From contig CM037879.1 in assembly GCA_021292165.1 (NCBI GenBank), positions 24,039,817-24,103,816 on the forward strand: a DNA stretch of 64,000 nt, read 5' to 3'. Each line of letters opens with the position of its first letter. Positions within the stretch are counted from its first letter, which is position 1. The translations under genes were made by a program, and so were the position numbers. Shown here piece after piece: positions 45,281-54,225 of the stretch. A model generated the notes under the pieces. It was not told the origin of the DNA. It saw nothing but the letters and a program-made list of their open reading frames with translations, and ran no database searches. This stretch comes from Shinisaurus crocodilurus. Lineage: Eukaryota; Chordata; Lepidosauria; Squamata; Shinisauridae.

Positions 45281-46201
45281 GAAAGGTGTGATTTAAATAT
45301 TTTGGAAAGGCATAGTATAAATAAAGTACACCAATATGGAGAAGGTGTAAGTGCGGTAGCAGGCAGGTTGTAAACCTTGTTGTGTCGATCATGTCTCTCT
45401 CTTCATTTTCTTAAAAGTTGGAGGATATGTATTCTGGGTATTCTGGACCACTTTGTGGAGTCAAAGCATTAAGACTGGAATGTGGTGATTCATATCCATC
45501 TTTTAAATAGTTCAAATCATTATCTGAACCATCTCTTTACGAGGAGATCTAACGTCCTCCTGTGGTTTTTTTGTTTGGTTGGTTTTTTTAATCTTCTAAG
45601 TAGCTTGTCTTCCCAGTTTTGCTAGTGATCAAAATGTACTTGTTTCAAAAGAGGACCTTCACTTCTAAAATCTACTTTAACTGTCCAGGAAGAGGTGATA
45701 ATGATAATATTCAAAGTGGCAAAAAGGTTATAATATGGTAAAAACTGGTTTAGGATTTTGCTCTAAGATGCCACAAGAAAATGAAAGAATTCCAAGTTAA
45801 TGAGGGGTGGAGGAGAGAAGAAATATACTAGCATGTTATTAAAGGGACCTAGTTATTATCTAAAATTAAGAGTTTCCAAGGAAGCATGATGATTAAACAC
45901 ACACACACAAGTAGCATGTGTATATTCGATTACTACATTTCCTGTTTCGGACATTGGTAGTCAGGAAAAGCATACCAGCTGCCTTAAGTCAGGTCACCAA
46001 GAAATTGTCTTCAGCCTGCCAAAGGACATGTCTGTGGCAGAGCCAGGGTTGAAACTGTGTTTGCATTCATGCTTGTTTTCTAGCTGGGCCGGAGGGCACA
46101 AAAATCAATTAATTTCTGTCTACATCCTGATAGCTGCCTTGAAAGGAGCACTTCCCACTTTTAAGTTATGTTACAAAATACAAATTCCTGATTTGATGGC
46201 T
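45281..46201. other. no recognised feature
   Basis: Only a short (CA)n at 45897-45908. No exon or repeat recognised. Confidence 0.4.
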
Positions 46202-46262
46202 TGAACCAGAAACCTCAGGTTGGGACCTAGCCCAGTGTAGCCTATATGCCTGTCAGCCTCAC
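46202..46262 (+). repeat. 61-bp unit repeated at 47.33 kb
   Basis: GAACCAGAAACCTCAGG through TGTCAGCCTCA matches 47333-47396 with few differences. Both units are followed within about 25 bp by a tRNA-SINE head. Confidence 0.7.
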
Positions 46263-46283
46263 CCAGCCTCCGGAAAGGCCCCA

Positions 46284-46590
46284 CCCAGAGCATGTACTGT
46301 GCATGTAGTATCCCAGGTTCAATCCCTGGCATCTCCAGTTTGTTTTTTTTTTAAATGTATCAGGAAGTTGGTGATGTGAAAGACCTCGGCCTGAGACCTC
46401 AGAGACATGCTGCCAGTCAAAAGAGACAATGTGGGGTTAGATCAGTGTTCTCCAACCTTGGGTCCCCAGATGTTTTTGGCCTACAACTCCCAGCATAGCT
46501 GGCTGGGGCATGCTGGGAGTTGTAGGCCAAAAACATCTGGGGACCCAAGGTTGGAGAACACTGGGTTAGATGGACAGATACTCAGTGTAG
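46284..46590 (+). repeat. tRNA-derived SINE with nested hAT MITE
   Basis: AGAGCATGTACTGTGCATG and CCAGGTTCAATCCCTGGC (a good B box) form the head, and GCCTGAGACCTCAGAGACAT with GCTGCCAGTCAAAAGAGAC forms the body. The L2-like tail GGTTAGATGGACAGATACTC was split by the hAT MITE at 46443. A MIR-like SINE follows directly. Confidence 0.8.
46443..46563. mobile_element. palindromic hAT MITE (CAGTGTTCTCC type), 121 bp
   Basis: Perfect ends and a perfect GGTTAGAT duplication in the tail of a tRNA SINE. The arms are exact inverted copies apart from the short centre. Confidence 0.96.
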
Positions 46591-46810
46591 TGTAGTGGTT
46601 AGAGTGTTGGACTGGGACTCAGGAGACCTGGGTTCTAGTTCCCATAAACCTCACTGGGTGACTTTGGGCCAGTCACTGACTCTCAGCCTAACCTACCTCA
46701 CAGGGTTGTTTGTTGTGAGGATAAAATGGAGAGGAGGAGGATCATGTAAGTCGCCTTCGGTTCCTTGCAAGAGGAAGAAAGGCGGGATATAAATGTAATA
46801 ATAAATAAAT
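46584..46810 (+). repeat. MIR/CORE-like SINE
   Basis: AGTGTAGTGTAGTGGTTAGA, GGGTTCTAGTTCCC, CCTCACTGGGTGACTTTGGG, a GTTTGTTGTGAGGATAAAAT variant with four extra bases, ATGTAAGTCGCCTTCGG and a TAATAATAAATAAAT tail. It has lost the GCCATGAAGC piece after the B box. Confidence 0.9.
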
Positions 46811-47332
46811 TAATAGTTTGACCTGATATAAGGCACCTTCCTGTGTTCTTTCAGATGCAGCTGGTAATAGGGGCATGCAACATCAGTCCCTGCAATTGGT
46901 GAACAGTATGAAATCTCTGAATTGGCTGGGCCTGCTCTATATACTAGGTGCCTGGCCTTCTGCTTCTTTGCCTAGTGAAAAAGAACAGGGCCTTCAGGCT
47001 GCAATTATCCACTGACGACAGGGACCGTGTGATCTGGAAAACATTCCTTCTAGGTCTAGATTCGGGGCCCAGAAGGAGAGGGCAAGTGAAGGGGGGCAAG
47101 CTGTGGAAAATTTGCCGAAGTGTGTCATGTCCACCCCCACCCACCCCGGCAGAGGATCCTGGATGACAGGGGTTAGATCTGTGTGTGGGGAAAGAAGGAT
47201 GTAAGAAAAGGATGCGACCAAATTCCGAGCACAGGAGCACACACATGAGAATCCTGCTTCCAGCCTTCTTTTGCAGCCTGATAATTGTGAGGCCCACTTC
47301 TTCAGGCGCCACTGGCAAGGGGACTTGGGGGG
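46811..47332. other. no recognised feature
   Basis: A 169-codon minus frame (46944-47453) crosses this stretch but shows no domain and extends into a repeat, so I do not call it. Confidence 0.4.
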
Positions 47333-47500
47333 CTGGAACCAGAAACCTCAGGCTGGGGCCTAGCCCAGTGTAGTCTAGATGCCCATCAGCCTCAGAGCAC
47401 TCCGAGAAGGGCCCATAGCTCAATGGCAGAGTATGTGGAGCCACCTTGAACACAGTTTAGCAGAAAGGCAGGGTACAAGTTGAACAAATAAATACCTCCT
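47333..47500 (+). repeat. repeat unit plus truncated tRNA-SINE head
   Basis: Second copy of the 46202 unit, then AAGGGCCCATAGCTCAATGG, CAGAGTATGTGG (A-box region), then a jump to GCCACCTTGAACACAG and GGCAGGGTACAAG, a LINE-tail-like end, with AATAAATA. Confidence 0.6.
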
Positions 47501-48069
47501 TGCACTCCTGTACTTCACAATTAGTGAAACAATGAGAGGCAAACAACGCGAGTATCTTGCCAATATGATTGCAAGAAGGTGAATGGTAGCCCAGCAATAC
47601 TTCATAAAGCTCATCTTCTTTCCAAAGAAAAGGCCCAACATACTGTGGCCTAGAACAAGTATCTTAAACATGGAAAGCAGCCAGTCTAATTACTTACCTT
47701 GGTTCTTTGCCCAGAGTTTATTCCATGATACATCTAAGAGACAAATGTTCCCATTGCGAGAAACTTTCTAGTATTTTTTCCATCCCTTTGTGCAGTATAA
47801 ACACATGCCAGAGGCTGCACAGAACCCAGGTGTAATTCTTATCCATCCAGAGCAGAGCTGGAAAATATCTCAGCAAGGTATTAATTACTACTGCCTTGAG
47901 AAATAATTTGTGTAAATGAATCCAGCGATTTACGCCCCAGACAGTGACAGTCTATGTGGGAAACTTTTACTTTGCATCCAAAGGATGCTCTGGTTTTATG
48001 GTTAACGTCCAGGGAAATGAAGTCTCAAAATTGAAGAGCAGCCACCTGGAACACCTCTGTGGATGACTT
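47501..48069. other. no recognised feature
   Basis: Nothing recognised. Confidence 0.4.
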
Positions 48070-48163
48070 CAGCTGCAGTCCTAAATGCACTTACTTGGTA
48101 GTAAGCTCCATTGAACACAGTGGGGCTTACTTCTAAGTAAACATACTTAGGATTGTGTTGTTA
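48070..48163. repeat. short palindromic 'AATCCTAT' repeat
   Basis: GCTGCAGTCCTAAATGCAC, GGTAGTAAGCTCCATTGAAC, GGGGCTTACTTCTAAGTAAAC, TACTTAGGATTG. Confidence 0.65.
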
Positions 48164-48261
48164 GTCACATGCACACTTGATATGTAAAGAATGGGGCTGC
48201 ATGGTCGTAGATGGTTTTAGAGATTTGAGCCATGACATGGGGGAGAAGGCAGGTTCTAGGT

Positions 48262-48623
48262 CAGGGGTGCAGAACCCCAGGCCCAGAGGGCCGTACCTGG
48301 CCCACTTGAAATGCCACTCACCCCTCTGGGGTTTCTGAGATAGCCATGCACCCTTCCCCTGGCCCCACTCCCTTTCTTTCTCCCGACCTCCGACTATTTG
48401 GTGGTTTCCCAGCTTTCGTGCAGTTTCCCCCCTCCATTTTAAAAGGTTAAAATACCTCTCCTAAAGCTTACTTACTGGCAGTAAGAGCTCTAAGCTAAAA
48501 TGTGCTTATATTTTTGACCCCATCCATTTTGCCTTCAGCCCCGCCCACCACCGGAATGAGGGCCCCAAGAGCTCCTCTGAATTGGAATTCGGCCCTTGGG
48601 TTGAAAGAGGTTCTGCACCCCTG
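48262..48623. mobile_element. hAT element (CAGGGGTGCAGAAC type), 362 bp, intact ends
   Basis: CAGGGGTGCAGAACCCC at the left, GAGGTTCTGCACCCCTG at the right, perfect TTCTAGGT duplication (48254-48261 and 48624-48631). The interior is not palindromic and has no transposase ORF. Reference copy for the interrupted sister at 38532. Confidence 0.95.
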
Positions 48624-49111
48624 TTCTAGGTATTTAAGGCACATGTTGTTTAACCCCCTCCCCAAACAAAACCTCCTTGAACATCATTTTCTTGATGGGA
48701 AAGGCAGGGTACAAAACAAACAAACAAACAGCTTGAATTGTATATCTGCAAGAAGTCTGGACAGCAGAGCCCACACAGCAGTTATTGTTGAGGAACCAGC
48801 TGAATTAAAAAAAATGCAAAATGCGTCCCTCAAAGTCTCTGATACAGGTAAGAGACAGAGAAGGCCATGAGATTATTGGAAATATAAAGTACTTTTTTTA
48901 ACGTGTCTAACTCCAAAGATTCAAAGTAGGAAACAACAAGGCATTGCACAGGTCATAATGTGGGGTGGGGTGAAAGGAAACATGTGCCATGTGGCCCCAG
49001 TTAATGTGCAGGAATATGCGTCTCCATCAAGAGACAAATGGAGATGGTGCAGCACTGAAGAGAGAACCCTTCCTGTAAAATGTAGAGTGGGTCCCAGGGC
49101 ACAACCAGATG
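48624..49111. other. no recognised feature
   Basis: Contains (AAAC)n at about 48713-48730. No exon. Confidence 0.4.
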
Positions 49112-49200
49112 AATATAAGAAGAGCCCTTCCGGATCAGACCAAGGGTCCATCTAGTCCAGCATTCTGCCCACACAGTGAGACAAACCAGCTGTCTGTGAG
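49112..49200 (-). mobile_element. L2-type LINE 3' tail fragment
   Basis: GAATATAAGAAGAGCCCTTC, GGATCAGACCAAGGGTCC and CTAGTCCAGCATTCTGCCC are the reverse of the L2 tail. Confidence 0.8.
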
Positions 49201-50180
49201 ATGAGACAGCAGGAGGTCTGTTGAAAGCAACCTCGTGGAGGAGCGGGCAAATCAGACTGGGGAGTAACTCTTATGCACACGGTTTTGCCGAGGGAGAAAA
49301 CATCCAGGTAGCCCCATAAGTTATAACTCTTCCTCCCCAGTAATATCTAGTAAAAGACAAGTCATGATGCAATGTCATCGCACTGAGAATTTCCCCCTCC
49401 CCCGGTCCTCTTCATTAGCCTCCATTTGCTGGAACAAGGAAACACTCACTGCATTGATGTCACATCCCCATTTTCTATGAGTCAGATGTTACCAGGTGAG
49501 AGGGGAGGAGGAGGAGATGTAGGGCTGCTACTTTGGATGGCACTTACACCTTCTCTCCTAGTTCCACCCTTACAGGAAGAAATATAGGGCCACATCCAAC
49601 CCCCGGAGCACTTTTCTGAGCAATGCAGGAGTAGGATTGTACGTAATGAATCTGTGAAATTCAGGAATTGCTGAACCCATCTCACACTTTCTTGGAGAAA
49701 TGCATTGTATCTAATACCTCTGCAATGCTTGCAGAGGTCTAGCCTATTTCCAATTAGTCCTTGATAGTCCCTTGAAGTAGGAAGTGTTAGCCTGTGTTCT
49801 TTCAGTAGAGAAAATAATGGAACCTATTTCTTCATCTTTGAGAGCACTAGTGCCTCTTACCAGTAAAGTCAGGTCTCAGGGGCGTCCCTTTCTCCCAGGT
49901 GATTTCCCCCCCCCACCAGGAAAATGTGCTTATGTTGCTATATACCTCTTCCTTTTTGCCTCTGGTGCTCTCAGTCTGGTGCTTTGACAAACATTTACAC
50001 TTCAGAGGCAAAACTGTTGCAGGATAAATAAATGGTCATTTCTTGTTCCTTTGGAACACCAAAGTTCCTCTGTGTCTGAGGAAAAGCTGCTGTGTGGGCC
50101 ATTGTGAAAGGAAGGAATAAAAATAGGCTGCATTGTTAAGACTTCAATAAAATCACCATGCCTTGTGGAATTAATCAGTA
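49201..50180. other. no recognised feature
   Basis: Unique-looking sequence without exon or known repeat. Confidence 0.4.
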
Positions 50181-50880
50181 GCGCAGCCAAAATTCTTGGT
50201 GTCTTCCTCTCCACCATTCAGTCTTAAAATATTTAAAATAAGACCGCTGGGTCACTTCATTCCCTCTCTCTCTCTCTTTCCCTTAGAGGCAGCCGCTGTG
50301 CTAAAAGTCCCCCCGGAAGTTACTCTGTTCAAGTCCCTTGTAACAATGTCATTTTTCACATGCAGACTTCTCTCGTCTCATCTGACAACAGCCTGCGGGT
50401 TAGCTTTCTTTTTTCATTCAAGATTTCAAGCCTGGTCCCTGAGGGATATAATATTTCAGTGAAGGGCAGCTTGCTAAATTGTCTACGCTGTGATTGCATC
50501 AGCACACATTATTCATGCGCTGTGCGCACGCAGACACACACACACACACACATGGAACAGCGCTGTGGAGCATCTGTTGCTAGCCTACCTTCCTGGGCTC
50601 ATATGCCTCGTGAATTAGGAAGCTGCGGAAACATCACAAGTTAGACCTGTTAAGTCAACAAGGCTGAAAGCTCACGTCCATGCTGGGAATGTCGGCAGGT
50701 GTCCCGACGCTTATCATAATATGTTTCTAATGAGGCTGACAAAAAGTGTGGCTCGTTACTGCTTTTTCCAGCTCCATAATGGCGTTGAGTGAACAAACAC
50801 CTTTCCATGAGAGCTGGCTATAGTGTAGCCGCCAATAATTTAAGTCATGAGGATTGAAGGCATTGGTTCACATTCATTTC
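50181..50880. other. non-repeat block, candidate conserved non-coding sequence
   Basis: No interspersed repeat apart from a (CA)n at 50531-50552. It has balanced composition and no ORF of interest. The segment 50690-50860 in particular (CGCTTATCATAATATG, ATGGCGTTGAGTG, CCAATAATTTAAGTC) looks like single-copy regulatory-type sequence. This is an impression only, since no alignment is available. Confidence 0.35.
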
Positions 50881-51003
50881 CTTTATTTATTTAATTATTT
50901 AAAGTATTTATTGATCACTTTTCTGCCCACCCACCAGTGCTCCCAATTTAGCAAAGTACAATTACATAAAATCCAGTAAAAAAAGCACACAAAAAAACCA
51001 TTA

Positions 51004-51253
51004 CGGTCATGCCTTGGATTGAGAGCATAATTTGTTCCGGAAACGTGCTTGTAATCCAAAACACTCTTATATCAAAACGAAATCCCCCCAAAAAAAATTT
51101 GTACAGAGATTTTTAATTTAAGCCGTACTACAGTACTTGTATTGCAAGACGTCACTTGTATATCAAGTAAAAAAAATTAAATAAATTTTTAAAAATTTGC
51201 TTGTCTTGCAAAACGCTCTCAAACCAAGTTACTTGTAATCCAAGGTATTACTG
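51004..51253. mobile_element. mariner/Tigger-type MITE, copy 6
   Basis: CGGTCATGCCTTGGATTGAG after TA (one change from CAGTCATG), AT-rich standard centre, AATCCAAGGTATTACTG and TA at the right. Confidence 0.9.
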
Positions 51254-51269
51254 TATTTAAAACAGGCCA

Positions 51270-51475
51270 AAACTATTTAAAAGCCAAAGGCCTGGTGAAA
51301 CAGTAGTTTTCACAGCCTGTCTGAAACCCGGTAGGGATGGAGCCCTTGGGAAGGAGTCCCTTAGTTGGAGTCCCGCTACAGAAAAAGCCCTGGCTCGTTC
51401 ACCCACCAACCTTATCTTTCTTGGTGGTGAGGACATCACTGTGAACTCACTAGGCATCCATAGGGCAACCCACTA
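51270..51475 (-). mobile_element. L2-group LINE RT C-terminus, degraded
   Basis: Minus frame reads RKIRLVGERARAFSVAGLQL, then GFRQAVKTTVSPGL, a decayed version of the RAFSVVAPxLWN and F-K-tail block. Confidence 0.6.
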
Positions 51476-51510
51476 TTCTCTCAGCCTCAGCCCCTCCTGG
51501 TCTTCAGTGA

Positions 51511-51785
51511 GAGCCAGTGTGGTATCGTGATTAGAACAGTGGTGGGCAAATTGTGGCCCTCCAGTTGTTTTGGCCTACAACTCCCATGATCCCTCCCCAT
51601 TGACTATGCTGGCTAAGGCAGATGGGAGTTGTAGGCCAAGACATCTGGAGGGCCACAAGTTTCCCAGCCCTGGGTTAGAGTACTGGACTATGGCTGGAGA
51701 GGCCTGAGTTCAAATCAGGCCTCCCCTGAGTTCAAATCACCAGTCAACCATAAAATTCAGTGGATTACCATGGCCCAGTCAGCCC
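51511..51785 (+). repeat. MIR-like SINE with nested hAT MITE
   Basis: GAGCCAGTGTGGTATCGTG starts the SINE. The hAT MITE at 51537-51672 splits it, then GGTTAGAGTACTGGACTATG and GAGTTCAAATC (B box) resume. A short direct repeat of CCTGAGTTCAAATCA occurs at about 51704 and 51726. The core is only partly present. Confidence 0.75.
51537..51672. mobile_element. hAT MITE (CAGTGGTGGGCAAA type), 136 bp
   Basis: CAGTGGTGGGCAAATTGTGG and CAAGTTTCCCAGCCCTG, with GGCCTACAACTCCCATGATC and its inverse. Flanks GATTAGAA and GGTTAGAG agree at 6 of 8. Confidence 0.87.
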
Positions 51786-52039
51786 AGACTGGGCTCAGAA
51801 GCGGGGTTGCCTCCCTGACCTCCTTGATGCAAAGATGGCCTAAAAATGCCATAAATAATAATGTGGACTGTATAGATTTTAAGCATTATTATTGCATTTC
51901 CCATCCCCCAGACACCACATTTCCTCATCCCTTGAGTTGCAGCTTGCAGGATGTCCTACTCCCCATTTCCTGCCACCCGTGCACAGCCCAACCCAGTAGT
52001 AGCAAAGTGCCATTCATTTTCACAGCATTATTCATTTGT

Positions 52040-52740
52040 TATTCATTTAATGGATTTTAACCCTGCCTTTCAGGGTATCTAGCCTCACAAGGTGACTTTA
52101 CAACATAATCACAGAGCAATAGCAAGACACTAAAGTTCCAGATTACTAAAATAACAGTAAAAGGGTGGCCAGGTGGCCGGCCAGGTGGGCGATTAATAAA
52201 TGTAATAAATAAATAAATAAAATACAGGAAAAAATAGCAGCAGCAGATAAAGCAAAGGCTAAAACATAGCTCCATAAAAATACTTAAATACAGATTGGAA
52301 TACATAAGTCTTTAAGGCTCTCCTAAAGGCCAACAAAGAATAGACAATTCCTATTTCTCTGGGGAGGACACTCCACAAATGCAGGGCCACCAGAGAAAAG
52401 GCCCCGCTACATCTCACTACATCTCTCACTGATGGAGCAGTGGGCAGGGCCTCAGATGTTGATCTTAAAGTGCAGGCAGATTCATACAGGTGCAGGTGGC
52501 CCTTCAGATAGCCTGGGATTTAAAAGTTAATACCAGCACCTTAAATTGGGCCTGGAAAACAAATACAGGCAGCCAGTGTAGCTGGTACTAAATTGGTATA
52601 ATACGTTCTGACTGCCTGGCCTTAACAAGTATTCATGCTGCAGCATTCTGCATCAGCTGAAGGTGCCCCATATAGATCATGTTGCAGTACTCTAGCGTGG
52701 ACATACCAAAATCATGTGTTAATGAGGCAAGATCTGTGTT
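52040..52740 (-). mobile_element. L2-group LINE 3' half, degraded
   Basis: Same order as 10139-10990: UTR with CCCTGCCTTTCAGGGTATC near 52060, then AAGGCCCCGC, AGCACCTTAAATTGGGCC, GGCAGCCAGTGTAGCTG and CTGCAGCATTCTGCATCAGC, the reverse of the L2 RT end. Many frame breaks. Interrupted by a short sense LINE tail (about 52164-52222). Confidence 0.7.
52164..52222 (+). mobile_element. short LINE tail inserted into an L2 copy
   Basis: GGGTGGCCAGGTGGCCGGCC, AGGTGGGCGATTAATAAATG and an (AAAT)n tail match the end of the LINE at 59.0 kb (GAGTGGCCAGGTACC, GATGGGCGATT). Confidence 0.65.
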
Positions 52741-53107
52741 CTTTGGATAAGATAGCTAGTAAAGCAGCCAACGCTGGTAAATAGCATTCCAGATGCAGGT
52801 ACAAATATTGTATTTTCTCCCCAGCTGTACTCCTGCCAAAATTGTTAGAATTATGAGTAGCAAGTAGCAAGAATTCCATGGCCGAGAAAGATGAGATTAA
52901 TTGAAACATTATTAAGTTTGGGCTGTGAGTTGTGGCTCAGGATCCCATATAATGCTGGGGCAGCAAAATGTCTTAGCCAAGACATGCCGGCTTGGTATGA
53001 CTGGAGCAGATATGCATTTGTGTTTTCTAGATGGCCAGATTTGTGTTTTCTAGATTGTAGATTTCCAAAATAGTGGCCACACGTGAATCTGCCTGATGCA
53101 GAGCTGG

Positions 53108-53640
53108 ATCATTAGGAACATAGGAATCTGCCTTATACCGAGTCAGACCATTGGTCCATTTAGCCCTGGGGTAGACAAGTTTTTGGATCGTGGGCATGTT
53201 CGGCAATTTGAAAAATGGTCCTGGGCATCACAACAAAATGGCTGCCATGGAAGGCATGGCAAAGGACAAATAACCTAACCAAATGACTGAATAAAGCCAA
53301 AGGTGGGGTCTGAGCTCCAGCACACTAAACAACTCCTTTGAACCCAGAGTTTTCAGTCCCAACAGAATCTTATTCCACAGCAATCCCAGCAGCCAGTAAG
53401 AAAATGTGTTAATTAAAAAAATATATGTGTGGGGAACTTTGGCGGGCACCAAGAAAAGGTGTCAGGGCATGCATTGGTGCCTGCAGGCACAGCACTGACT
53501 AGCAGCAGCAATCCCGGGTTTCAGGCAGGATTCTTTCCCAGCCCCCCAGGAGAGATGCCGGGGATTGAACCTGGGACCTTCTGCTTGCAAAGCAGGTGCT
53601 CTGCCACTGAGCCACGGCCCCTCCTAGATGGATCCAGGGG
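53108..53640 (-). repeat. tRNA-derived SINE split by an unidentified insert
   Basis: The tail is at 53108-53165 (GGAACATAGGAATCTGCCTT, GAGTCAGACCATTGGTCC) and the head is at 53490-53640 (GGGATTGAACCTGGGACC B box; GCTCTGCCACTGAGCCACGG A box, both reversed). About 325 bp between them, starting CTGGGGTAGACAAG and ending GCATTGGTGCCTGCAGGC, is foreign. No duplication could be settled. Confidence 0.75.
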
Positions 53641-53734
53641 CAGTCAAAGAAGCGATGTTTCAGCACGCCAAGATTCCCCGAACATTGGCTCACTGCTTGT
53701 CATTTGTGCTGATGGTTGCTGTCGCTGTTAGTTT

Positions 53735-54075
53735 TGCGCGAACATTAACATTGCGCGGACATTAACATTGCGCAAAACAAACGGCTATCAGATGTGAAAG
53801 TTGCACAGAGAAATCCCAGATTTCCACAAATTTCCAAAATTGTGCAAATGTTTCCCATAGACTAAAGCATGGGTGATTTAAAATGTGGGCATTTTGAGAA
53901 AGTTGTGCATTTTGAGAAAGTTGTGCAGCTTTCAAGTACACATTTTGGTAAACGTGAAGGCAAGTTCAGGGATTTGCGGACATTTATTTTTAGAAAATCA
54001 CTCCCGTTTGCATTTGGGATTGCGAATGGGGCACTTTCGAGTGATCTGCGAACTGAAATGAAATTCTCATGCATC
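53735..54075. repeat. unclassified repeat ending CATCCCTA, with tandem duplications
   Basis: The right end GAAATTCTCATGCATCCCTA resembles the TAGGGATG ends elsewhere. Internal tandem pairs: ACATTAACATTGCGC at 53742-53775 and ATTTTGAGAAAGTTGTGC at about 53889-53926. Confidence 0.5.
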
Positions 54076-54104
54076 CCTAGTCAGGGATCATTGATCGATC
54101 TGCC

Positions 54105-54225
54105 CTAGGACTGTCTATTCTGACAGGCAGACTTTCCCAGCCCTTTTGCCTGAGATGCCAGCATTCAGCATGGGACTCTCCACATGCAAAGCATGTGCCA
54201 TGCCCTTCCCCCGTCCTCCTCTCCG
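54105..54225 (-). repeat. tRNA-derived SINE head, degraded
   Basis: GTCTATTCTGACAGGCAG, GAGATGCCAGCATTCAGC and CATGCAAAGCATGTGCCATG are the reversed body and A-box side of the SINE. Confidence 0.6.

Noticed and set aside
46944..47453. 169-codon minus-strand open frame
   Set aside because: The composition is Pro/Ser-rich without a recognisable domain, it runs into repeat sequence, and overlapping plus-strand frames are also open.
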